Assembly: GCA_947176995.1 (NCBI GenBank)
Contig: CAMWSY010000004.1
Span: forward strand, 1 to 36,126
DNA: 36,126 bases
Direction of reading: 5' to 3'
Source: an uncultured Porphyromonadaceae bacterium
GTDB lineage: Bacteria; Bacteroidota; Bacteroidia; Bacteroidales; Muribaculaceae
Under the pieces are notes generated by a model. It was not told the origin of the DNA. It worked only from the letters and a program-made list of their open reading frames with translations, and made no database searches. Both the position numbers and the translations under genes were made by a program. This document shows positions 18,068 to 26,392 of this stretch, piece after piece. Position 1 is the first letter of the stretch; each line of letters starts with the position of its first letter.

Positions 18068-18436
18068 TTACACTATCGTCTTCCCGAAAGGAGTCAGGGC
18101 GAGCCATGCCAGTTTGAAGTGTTGCCGACCGAACGGTATGCCGATTATTGTGATGCAGAACAGTATGCCGAGTCCAAGATGTGTCAGGCATATTGTCAGT
18201 CCGCCGAGAATAATCCAGAGCACATTCATTATCAGGCACAGACAGCCGCCTGAGTTACCTGTTTCAACTACATTGTGTCCGAAGGGCCATAACGAGAGCA
18301 TTCCGAGTTTCAATGTCTGCAAACCAAACGGAATACCGATGATGGTCAGCATCATCAGTATGCTTGAGATGAGATATTCCACGGCAGTGATGATGCCGCC
18401 GAAAACAAGCCAGATTATATTGCCTAAGAAATTCAT
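18068..18436 (-). CDS. YccF-family inner membrane protein
   Basis: 122 aa with duplicated IGIPFG(L/R)QxxKL(G/A)xL(S/A)LxPFG signature. Confidence 0.88.
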   Translation of the reverse strand: MNFLGNIIWLVFGGIITAVEYLISSILMMLTIIGIPFGLQTLKLGMLSLWPFGHNVVETGNSGGCLCLIMNVLWIILGGLTICLTHLGLGILFCITIIGIPFGRQHFKLAWLALTPFGKTIV

Positions 18437-18549
18437 CTTTCAGAAATTTTTTTGGTGTCATCTAATTTGACGCAAAAATACTGCATTGGGTTACAATGAT
18501 AATGTTAAATTTGCCATTACAACAAAAAACATAACCAATCGTGTTACTC

Positions 18550-21500
18550 ATGAATATTTTTCAGAACATAACATTGTCACTAATGGCCGTTTCTGTCAGC
18601 GCTTTGGCCGCAGAGCGGGCAACTGAGTTCGACCGTAGCTGGATTGCTGACCAGCATGTACTCGGGGTCAACAAGGAGCCGGGACATGCAACTTATATTC
18701 CCTATGCTTCAAAGTCTGATCTTATGGCAGATCCGAGGTTTAAGACTGCATGGCTTACTCCGGAGAAAGCTATGACGATCGATCTCAACGGCACTTGGAA
18801 GTTCAAGTGGGTACCGGGCACTCCCGATGGGCCCGGCGACAGTGAGTTTCAGGCAGCCGCGTTCGATGATTCCGGCTGGGACAATATCCGCGTTCCCATG
18901 AGCTGGGAAATGCAGCCCGGATATAATCTCCCCACTTACAACAACACCGGCTATCCATTTGTCAACGAGCCACCACGCGCAATGACAGGTTATGAAGAGC
19001 ACGGCATCATCGATCACAATGCCACCGGTTTTTACCGCCGCACATTCGATATTCCACAGGACTGGAAAGATAAAAACATATTCATTCATTTCGATGGGGT
19101 CTACAGCTGTTGTGCCGTGTGGGTCAACGGAAAATTCGTTGGCTATTCACAGGGAGCTAACAACGACGCCGAGTTTGACCTTACCGGCTTTGTGCATCCC
19201 GGCGAGAATCAGCTCTCGGTGCGCGTGTATCGCTGGTGCGACGGCTCTTATCTCGAGGGACAGGACATGTGGCGCATGAGCGGCATTCACCGCGATGTGT
19301 ATCTTGTGGCCACACCCCGCACCTTTGTCCGTGATCACTACATCACCATGGATAACCAGAGCGATGATGCGACTTCTGGCACAATGAATGTGGCGCTGAA
19401 ACTCGACAACCGTAGTGGAGCCGACACATCCAAAACCTTGCGCATGGAGCTTGTCGGTCCCGATGGGAAAGTGAAAGCCACCGATACAAAGACAGTTAAG
19501 ATCTCAGAGCCGGAGACCGATGTGACTCTCTCCACTGGCCAGCTTTCTGGTCTCACTCCTTGGGACACTGAGCATCCGATACTTTACGACGTGATTATCT
19601 CGCAGCTCGACGACAAGGGCAACGAGGAAATGGTGTTCAACACAAAATACGGTTTCCGCAACATCGGGCTTGTCAATTCCGGTGATGAGCATTACTTTAC
19701 CATAAACGGCAAGCGTCTTTTTATCAAGGGTGTCAATATCCACGACTCACATCCGCTTTATGGGCGCTACGTTGATGTCGAGACAATGCTGCGCGATCTG
19801 GAGCTTATGAAGCAGGCCAACGTCAATACCGTCCGCACAAGCCACTATCCCCGTCAGCCCAAGATGTATGCCATGATGGACGCTTATGGTCTGTATTGCA
19901 TTGATGAAGCCGACCTTGAGTGTCACGGCAACAATAAGCTTACCCGCGATACCACTTGGACCGACGCATTTGTCGACCGAAACGTTCGCATGGTTCTGCG
20001 CGACCGCAACCACCCCTCGGTAATCTTCTGGTCGCTCGGCAACGAAAACGGTTCAGGCGAGAATATGTCGCACTGCTACGACGCGGTTCACGCGCTTGAT
20101 TCCCGTTTCGTCCATTGTCATGGCGACAAGGCATCCGATATGTATTCCGAGATGTACACCTCTATCGATAATGCAAGGAAGCTCACCGACGGCCGCGACG
20201 GTCAGCCATTCATCATGTGCGAGTATGCCCATGCGATGGGGCAGGCCATAGGCAATCTCCGCGAGTATTGGGATATTATCGAAGCGAGCAAAAGCATGGT
20301 CGGCGGTTGTATCTGGGACTGGGTCGATCAGTCCATCTTTGACCCCGTTGCCATAAAGAACGGCACTACCGTCTCACCCGACGGCTTCAGCGGCTGGATG
20401 GGAGGATGCGACTACGATCCGTGGTTCAAAACGAGTCCTACCTGCGACAAGGCTTTTCAGGGCAACTTCCTCAACAACGGCATCATTACTCCCGATCGCA
20501 AGTGGACGGCCAAACTCACTGAGGTAAAGAAAGTCTATCAGAACGCCGACTTTGTTTCGCTCGACGGCAACAAGCTGACGATACGCAACAAATACCCCTT
20601 CAGTAATCTCGGCGATATGTTTGACCTCACTTACTCTGTCGCCCGCGACGGTGTTGAGATCGAGTCAGGTAAAACCACTGTCGATATTCCCGCATTGCAC
20701 ACGGCTACAGTCACACTTCCCGTAAACATAACTCCATCCGATGATGCCGAATACACAGTTATCGTAGGGCTTACGCTGAAAAATGACACCCCGTGGGCTG
20801 CAAAAGGCTACAGGCTTGCCGATGAGCAGTTTGTGATCCAGCCCCGCGTGGACGGGCTACCCTCTGTCAACGCCCGAGGCTCCCTGAAAGTCAAAGGCAA
20901 CACCGTCACCGGCAAGGACTTCTCCATAACATTCAACTCCGATGGTGCCGTTGAGAGCTACATCTACAAGGGACACGAGCTTCTTCATGCAGCCCCCGAG
21001 TACAACGACTTCCGCCGTATCGACAACGACACCGAGGGCAAGCAAGGCCTTGAGTCGCCCAACGACAGAACACCCGGATATGACTACGCCGCTACGGGCA
21101 TCGAAACTCATACCATCACATCCCCGTTGCGCAAGTCAGGGAATCAGGCATCCATATCCATGGCAGCCACAGGATCAAAGGCCGACTACGATGTGACCTA
21201 CACCGTTTATCCCGATGGTGTGATGGATATGAAAGTGACATTCACGCCCAATCGCCGCGGTTTGCGCCGCCTCGGCATGGCCATGCAGTTTGCGCCCGGT
21301 TTTGAGGATGTCACCTACTACGCCAAAGGCCCGTGGTCAAACTACAAAGATCGTCAGACAGCCTCATATCTCGGCCGCTATACGACATCCGTTCGCGACA
21401 TGGTTGACGAGAACACCCATCCGCAGACCTACGGCGACCATCAGTCATTGCGCGACATGACCCTTGTCAATAAGCAGGACGGCGTGAGCCTGAAGATCGA

Positions 21501-21765
21501 GACACAAGGCCCCGTAGCCTTCAGTCTGTCCAACTACGACGAACTCCAGTGGAATCATCCCACCCAGTACACCAAGCTGCATTGGTATGATCTGGAGAAG
21601 CATCCGCAGCTCTTCGCCCACTTCGACTACTGGCAGCGCGGCATAGGCAACAACAGCTGCGGAGGCGACTGCTGCCTCCCGCAGTACGAGACCCCCTATC
21701 CCGGCAACTATCAGGGCGCCGACACCCTCACCTACACCCTCCGCTTCATTCCGCAGGCACACTGA
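18550..21765 (+). CDS. Secreted beta-galactosidase (GH2)
   Basis: ~1071 aa; WSLGNENGSG (acid/base), FIMCEYAHAMGQAIGNL (nucleophile), NTVRTSHYP; signal peptide. Confidence 0.95.
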   Translation: MNIFQNITLSLMAVSVSALAAERATEFDRSWIADQHVLGVNKEPGHATYIPYASKSDLMADPRFKTAWLTPEKAMTIDLNGTWKFKWVPGTPDGPGDSEFQAAAFDDSGWDNIRVPMSWEMQPGYNLPTYNNTGYPFVNEPPRAMTGYEEHGIIDHNATGFYRRTFDIPQDWKDKNIFIHFDGVYSCCAVWVNGKFVGYSQGANNDAEFDLTGFVHPGENQLSVRVYRWCDGSYLEGQDMWRMSGIHRDVYLVATPRTFVRDHYITMDNQSDDATSGTMNVALKLDNRSGADTSKTLRMELVGPDGKVKATDTKTVKISEPETDVTLSTGQLSGLTPWDTEHPILYDVIISQLDDKGNEEMVFNTKYGFRNIGLVNSGDEHYFTINGKRLFIKGVNIHDSHPLYGRYVDVETMLRDLELMKQANVNTVRTSHYPRQPKMYAMMDAYGLYCIDEADLECHGNNKLTRDTTWTDAFVDRNVRMVLRDRNHPSVIFWSLGNENGSGENMSHCYDAVHALDSRFVHCHGDKASDMYSEMYTSIDNARKLTDGRDGQPFIMCEYAHAMGQAIGNLREYWDIIEASKSMVGGCIWDWVDQSIFDPVAIKNGTTVSPDGFSGWMGGCDYDPWFKTSPTCDKAFQGNFLNNGIITPDRKWTAKLTEVKKVYQNADFVSLDGNKLTIRNKYPFSNLGDMFDLTYSVARDGVEIESGKTTVDIPALHTATVTLPVNITPSDDAEYTVIVGLTLKNDTPWAAKGYRLADEQFVIQPRVDGLPSVNARGSLKVKGNTVTGKDFSITFNSDGAVESYIYKGHELLHAAPEYNDFRRIDNDTEGKQGLESPNDRTPGYDYAATGIETHTITSPLRKSGNQASISMAATGSKADYDVTYTVYPDGVMDMKVTFTPNRRGLRRLGMAMQFAPGFEDVTYYAKGPWSNYKDRQTASYLGRYTTSVRDMVDENTHPQTYGDHQSLRDMTLVNKQDGVSLKIETQGPVAFSLSNYDELQWNHPTQYTKLHWYDLEKHPQLFAHFDYWQRGIGNNSCGGDCCLPQYETPYPGNYQGADTLTYTLRFIPQAH

Positions 21766-21844
21766 AAATTAGTGGCGCACCACCGCGCATCCGCCCCGGC
21801 CACCATCCCTCCGCGTCCTCCGAGTGCTCTGAGTACTCTGCGCC

Positions 21845-22044
21845 ATCCTTAGGCCGTGAACGGGCGTCACAACCGCCGGCACCGGGTGACTGAAGGGAAC
21901 CCGGTGAGAACATGTATATTATTATTGAGCTGCGGAGCCGCGAAACACAGACATAAACCGGAGATCCCAGTGCGAGTGTAACCGGCAATTAACACCAATC
22001 CCCACACCGTTGCTGCTGAACGCAGCCCGATGTGGGGATTACCT
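21845..22044 (+). repeat. Hairpin mosaic C, diverged relative of copies A/B
   Basis: GCCGTGAACGGGCGTCAC, CACCGGGTGACTGAAGGGAACCCGGTG, GAGCTGCGGAGCCGCGAAACAC, CCCCACACCGTTGCTGCTGAACGCAGCCCGATGTGGGG in the same order as in A/B. Confidence 0.8.
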
Positions 22045-22066
22045 TATTCTTTCTATTTCACCTGAT

Positions 22067-22098
22067 TTTGTGCAAATAGGAAAATAATAATATCTTTG
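22067..22098 (+). promoter_or_regulatory. Bacteroidetes sigma-type promoter of ncRNA/leader copy 2
   Basis: TTTG (22067-22070), 20-nt spacer, TATCTTTG (22091-22098). Confidence 0.82.
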
Positions 22099-22103
22099 CA
22101 ACG

Positions 22104-22423
22104 TCGACAACACAGCAGAGGCCCGACGACGGGTAATGCGGGTGGGGTTGACAGACATAATAGAAAGCGTTTACTTGACGCTCTTTCTTGGCTTTCTGAA
22201 ACTTCGCAAATTTCAATCTCAGTCAAGAATGCAGCAAACAGTAGATGCCTTGTGGATATGTGTATATATATTCCGTCGACGGCTGCGCGCGAGCGTGGCT
22301 CTCGGCGCGTATATCTCATATTCTGCGTGAGGCCTCTGCACGTTTGCTCGTTCTACTGAGATGGGCAGTGCGAAGGCCTCAGAAAGCGGAACGAGCAACA
22401 GGTAAAGTTCCTCGCGCTTTTTT
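22104..22423 (+). ncRNA. Structured RNA / leader, copy 2
   Basis: Homologous by eye to minus-strand 7621-7306; GAGGCCTCTGCAC...GTGCGAAGGCCTC hairpin, GAACGAGCAAC complementary to its loop GTTTGCTCGTTC; ends CGCGCTTTTTT. Confidence 0.75.
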
Positions 22424-22480
22424 GTATAATCACACTTTTATCGCCAAGGTTGGGGAACTCTGCGGCAACCATACATCAAT

Positions 22481-22843
22481 ATGAAAAAAATTTTAATAGC
22501 ATCTGCAGCATCCTTGTTATTGCTTGCGACAAGCTGTGGTGTATCTCGTCAGGCCACTGACAACCGTAACATTACTCAAACAGAGGTCGTACTTGCCAAG
22601 AAAAACTACAAAGTAGTCGGCATGGTTTCAGGTGAATCCAAACAAAACTATTGGTTAGGATTTGGTGGTCTTTCAAAGAAGTCTCTTGGAGAATCTGCGA
22701 TGTCTGATATGTACAAGAATGCTAATCTTAAAGGATCTCAGGCGATCATCAACGTCAATGTATCTTACAAGGATAAGTTTATCTTGATTCATAATCAGGC
22801 TAAGGCCATTGCAACCGGTACAGTCGTCGAATTCATAGACTAA
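22481..22843 (+). CDS. Small lipoprotein of unknown function
   Basis: 120 aa; lipobox LLLLATSC; KGSQAIINVNVSYKDKF. Confidence 0.8.
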   Translation: MKKILIASAASLLLLATSCGVSRQATDNRNITQTEVVLAKKNYKVVGMVSGESKQNYWLGFGGLSKKSLGESAMSDMYKNANLKGSQAIINVNVSYKDKFILIHNQAKAIATGTVVEFID

Positions 22844-22849
22844 GTGTCC

Positions 22850-23053
22850 GTAGAAGAAGGACGTACGATATTAGCTTGCTGCCTAAGGCAGTCTGATATC
22901 AATGTGCTTCACACATACTGCGCTGTCGGATGACAGCAATTAAAATCAAGCCCCACATCGGGCCGCGTTCAGCGGCGACGGTGTGGGGCTAATAATGTCA
23001 TATATGTTTGGCGTCGAAGACGTCGGCTAACCGACCTCTCAGAGGCCATATTA
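22850..23053 (-). repeat. Hairpin mosaic D, partly inverted relative of copies A/B
   Basis: CTGCCT-A-AGGCAG, GCTGTC-GGAT-GACAGC, AGCCCCACATCGGGCCGCGTTCAGCGGCGACGGTGTGGGGCT, GGCGTCGAAGACGTCGGCTAACCGACCTCTCAGAGGCC (reverse complement of the A/B segment ~1555-1654). Confidence 0.78.
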
Positions 23054-23329
23054 TCAGAACAGGTCGGAATGAGAGCCTGTGTCGATCAAGAGCAGAAGTA
23101 GCTCGTCGTCATATTGTTCCCAAACCAATAGCCAGTCAGGTGTGATGTGGCATTCCCATGCACCTGCATATTTACCCACGAGTTTGTGAGGCCGATATTT
23201 GGCTGGCAGTGTCCCTGTTGTTGATAATAGATCGATGACCTCCTTGAATCTCGACATATCCAGCCCTCTTTTTATACATTTCTTAAGGGCTTTGTCGAAA
23301 TTACGGGTAGTGTCAATTCTATATTTCAT
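23054..23329 (-). CDS. YafQ/RelE-superfamily mRNA interferase toxin
   Basis: 91 aa; PHKL...ECHITPDWLLVW...DTGSHSDLF matches the YafQ pattern of catalytic His/Asp residues. Confidence 0.9.
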   Translation of the reverse strand: MKYRIDTTRNFDKALKKCIKRGLDMSRFKEVIDLLSTTGTLPAKYRPHKLVGKYAGAWECHITPDWLLVWEQYDDELLLLLIDTGSHSDLF

Positions 23330-23529
23330 ATACCGAATGCTTTGAAGAGGTCTTCGGCACTTTCGTAATGCGAAATGCGTCCGGCGCGCACATCTTCATA
23401 CGCCTCGTCGAGACCGCATTTGCGTTTCTTCTCCGGCTTGGCGATCGAGACGCCTTCTATGGCATTCAGAATTTTCTTCAGGTGCGGCAGGATCGATTTG
23501 TCCTCAATATTGATTGTTAGCTGTGTCAT
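23326..23529 (-). CDS. RelB-like antitoxin
   Basis: ~67 aa from internal ATG (MTQLTINIEDKS...); 4-bp overlap with the downstream toxin. Confidence 0.78.
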   Translation of the reverse strand: MTQLTINIEDKSILPHLKKILNAIEGVSIAKPEKKRKCGLDEAYEDVRAGRISHYESAEDLFKAFGI

Positions 23530-23576
23530 GACTTGTTCTTTTAGTGGCCGCAAGTTATGAAAATCCGCCCAAACAA

Positions 23577-24737
23577 TCAAGCATCTGCCATGAGGTTGGC
23601 GGCAAGGGTGCGCAGCTCCTCAGTCTTCTCCTCGGTAAGTCGGCCTCGCAATGTCACCATCGGCTCGACGATGGTGATGTCCTTCATGTTCTCAAACATC
23701 TGCCGCATCTTCTTGCCGGCCGCCGGAGCCCAAAGGCCGTTTTCGACAATGGCGACCCTGCGGCTGCAATATCCTTTGAGCGACAGGTGATGGATGAAGT
23801 CATGCATCGGCGGGAATATCTCGGCGTCATAGGTCGGCGACATGACCACAAGATGGCTCATGCGGAACGCATCTTCTACCGCCTCAGCCTTGTCGTCGCG
23901 GCTGAGATCGGTTATTGAAACTTTCGGAGCACCTGCCTCACGGAGTATGTCGGCAAGCTGTTTGGCGGCCTGTGCAGTGAAGCCGTGAATCGATGCGTAG
24001 GCTACGAGAACGCCGGGCGTCTCCACATCATAGGCTGCCCATGTCTTGTAAAGGTTAAGGTATTTCTCCAGATCTCCCTTGAGCACAGGACCGTGAAGCG
24101 GGGCGATAGCGTCGATTTCTTTGCCTGCAAGTTTCTGGAGGACAGTCTGCACCGGTTTGCCGTATTTGCCGACGATGTTGAAGTAGTAGCGTCGTGCCTC
24201 GCATGCCCATGGCAGTGTCTGATCGGGATTGCCGAACCGACCGAAACCGTCGGCCGAGAACAGTGTCTTTGCGTAGGCATCGTAAACCATCATCACTTCG
24301 GGCCAATGCACCATAGGAGCGGTCAGGAAAAGCAGGTTGTGCTTGCCGAGCGACAGTGTCTCGCCGTCGGCCACTGTCTTGATGCGGTCTTCAAAATTTA
24401 TGTCCCCGACAATGAGGGGGAGCATCTTGTAGGCGGCTGCCGTGCATATCAGCTGGCAGTCGGGATATGTGTCCATTACCCATGCGATCTGCGACGAATG
24501 ATCCGGCTCAAGATGCTGGATTATGAGGTAGGCGGGAGCTTTGCCCACGGGCAGATTCTCGGTGAGATTTTTGCGCCATTCATCGGCCATACGCTCGTCG
24601 GCGGTGTCGATGAGAGCAATTTTGTCGTCTAAGATCAGATAAGAGTTATAGGAAATACCTTCGGGAACACTATACTGGTTCTCAAATAAATCCAGATCCT
24701 TGTCATATACGCCTATCGGCTTGATATCGTGCTGCAT
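23577..24737 (-). CDS. FprA family A-type flavoprotein (diiron beta-lactamase fold + flavodoxin)
   Basis: 386 aa; HLEPDH, PMVHWPEVMMVYD, LFSADGFGRFG, APLHGPV; flavodoxin-like C-terminus. Confidence 0.93.
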   Translation of the reverse strand: MQHDIKPIGVYDKDLDLFENQYSVPEGISYNSYLILDDKIALIDTADERMADEWRKNLTENLPVGKAPAYLIIQHLEPDHSSQIAWVMDTYPDCQLICTAAAYKMLPLIVGDINFEDRIKTVADGETLSLGKHNLLFLTAPMVHWPEVMMVYDAYAKTLFSADGFGRFGNPDQTLPWACEARRYYFNIVGKYGKPVQTVLQKLAGKEIDAIAPLHGPVLKGDLEKYLNLYKTWAAYDVETPGVLVAYASIHGFTAQAAKQLADILREAGAPKVSITDLSRDDKAEAVEDAFRMSHLVVMSPTYDAEIFPPMHDFIHHLSLKGYCSRRVAIVENGLWAPAAGKKMRQMFENMKDITIVEPMVTLRGRLTEEKTEELRTLAANLMADA

Positions 24738-24806
24738 ATTCTTTTTACCTTAGTGTTTTATTCATCTGCAAAATTAACTAATTCCCGAGATATGTCATAT
24801 CACGTT

Positions 24807-24841
24807 GCAGACGCTGCCTGATCGTCTCGGGCAGCGTCTGC
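24807..24841 (-). terminator. Strong 12-bp-stem hairpin, putative terminator of the DUF4332 gene
   Basis: GCAGACGCTGCC-TGATCGTCTCG-GGCAGCGTCTGC, just downstream of the 24856 stop; no U-tract. Confidence 0.5.
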
Positions 24842-24855
24842 GGCTTAGTCGGTTG

Positions 24856-25263
24856 TCAGTATGTCATTACCGGTGTGAGTTCCTTGGCCTGATCGATCAT
24901 GCGTTGGATCTCTTTTTCGGCCGGAACACGGTTGCATAGATTCTTAGCTTCGTTTACCTCGATCATCTTGGCGTGGAGATTGGCAGCTACACGGTGGCGG
25001 AGTTCCTTCACAGTGTCGACTCCCGCAGCCTCAAGCAACTCGGCAAACTGGTCGGCAACACCTTTGATGCGGAACAGATCGGCGTGGTTGGCCCATTTCA
25101 ATATGAGCTTTTCGGGAATGCCGGTGGTGGAAGCGAGTTCATCGCGTCCTTTCTTGGTTGCGGCGCGGTTCAGCAGATCATCGGTTGTGATGATGCCCGC
25201 TTCGTTCATCTTGGCTGCGTATGTGCTGCCGATGCCTTCGATTGCTATGATCTTGTAGGCCAT
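24856..25263 (-). CDS. DUF4332-like helix-hairpin-helix protein
   Basis: 135 aa; MAYKIIAIEGIGSTYAAKMNEAGIITTDDLL typical of DUF4332/HhH. Confidence 0.82.
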   Translation of the reverse strand: MAYKIIAIEGIGSTYAAKMNEAGIITTDDLLNRAATKKGRDELASTTGIPEKLILKWANHADLFRIKGVADQFAELLEAAGVDTVKELRHRVAANLHAKMIEVNEAKNLCNRVPAEKEIQRMIDQAKELTPVMTY

Positions 25264-25368
25264 AGTGAGGTAATTTAAGGTTGAAACTATATAATTTATC
25301 TTGTTTAATTCTAACAAATTGTGCCTGCGGTTGGTTCGCCTTGCAACGCTATTTTGCCGGTGACTGGT

Positions 25369-26238
25369 TCAAAATCGTCCGTAGGGCACTGAAAACGTAT
25401 CGCCCTGTGTAGGGTCGCCCGTCTTTAACCCCTTTGTCAGCCAGTTCACACGCCACTGCGAACGGCCGTGATTGAAGCTCTCTGGCATCTCGCGTCCGGT
25501 GGCTTTGCGTTGTAGATAGTCGTCGCCGATTTTCGAGGCAGCGTTTATGGCCCGCTCCACGTCGCCCGGTTCTATTGAGCCGAACATCTCATTGTCGTTG
25601 TGAGCCCACACACCTGCATAGAAATCGGCCTGTAGCTCGAGGCGCACGCTTATCTTGTTGGCTTCTGTGTCGCTGAGTTCCGCCATCCTGTTGTGGGCGG
25701 CATCAAGAGTGCCTAACAGATACTGCACATGATGCCCAACCTCATGGGCGATCACATAGGCGTAGGTGAAGTCACCTGAAGCCCCGATCGTCTGCTCCAT
25801 GTTTCTGAAAAAATCAAGATCGATATATACCGTCTGGTCTGCCGAGCAATAGAACGGCCCCATCTGTGCCGACCCTTGTCCGCAACCGGTCTGTATCGCG
25901 CCGTGGTACAGCACCATCTGCGGCGGTTCATAAGTCCCCCAACCCTGACGCTGAAACTCACGGGTCCACACATCCTCTGTGCCTGCAAGCACTTGCGACG
26001 CTATTGTGGCAAGCCGTTCATCCTCGGCATCGGGGGTGTAGCTCTGCTGGCCCATCCCGCTCTGCGAAAACTCGTTTAGGGCCGACTGCGCTATGTCGCC
26101 TATGTCGCCGCCCGACATCAGGGTGATCAATGCGGCGATTATCAAGCCTATGATGCCGCCTCCCATGCCGATACTCCTGCCCGAGATGCCCCGTTTGTCA
26201 ACCACATTGTTGCTTCTGCGCCGTCCGTCAAGTCTCAT
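25369..26238 (-). CDS. YpfJ-type neutral zinc metallopeptidase
   Basis: HEVGHHVQ; N-terminal MRLDGRRRSNNVVDKRG and glycine-rich TM helix. Confidence 0.92.
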   Translation of the reverse strand: MRLDGRRRSNNVVDKRGISGRSIGMGGGIIGLIIAALITLMSGGDIGDIAQSALNEFSQSGMGQQSYTPDAEDERLATIASQVLAGTEDVWTREFQRQGWGTYEPPQMVLYHGAIQTGCGQGSAQMGPFYCSADQTVYIDLDFFRNMEQTIGASGDFTYAYVIAHEVGHHVQYLLGTLDAAHNRMAELSDTEANKISVRLELQADFYAGVWAHNDNEMFGSIEPGDVERAINAASKIGDDYLQRKATGREMPESFNHGRSQWRVNWLTKGLKTGDPTQGDTFSVPYGRF

Positions 26239-26392
26239 GTTAAGTAGAGATAAAAAGATTATTTAACAATTAAACGACCGACAATGCAAAAACGTTCTTG
26301 CAGATTCCGCTATTTCATGAAAAACTGATCGGCCACTCCATGGAAAAGTGTAAATTTGCGCATAATGCAACTGATAAAACTCACGGCAGATC

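Noticed and set aside
22104-22423. tmRNA, RNase P RNA or SRP RNA identity for the structured RNA
   Set aside because: I saw no tmRNA tRNA-like ends or tag ORF, and no RNase P core motif such as GAGGAAAGUCC; it is also duplicated, unlike these housekeeping RNAs. A 6S-like or Bacteroidales-1 identity remains open.
23985-24632. 215-aa plus-strand ORF
   Set aside because: Antisense to the well-supported FprA-type flavoprotein.
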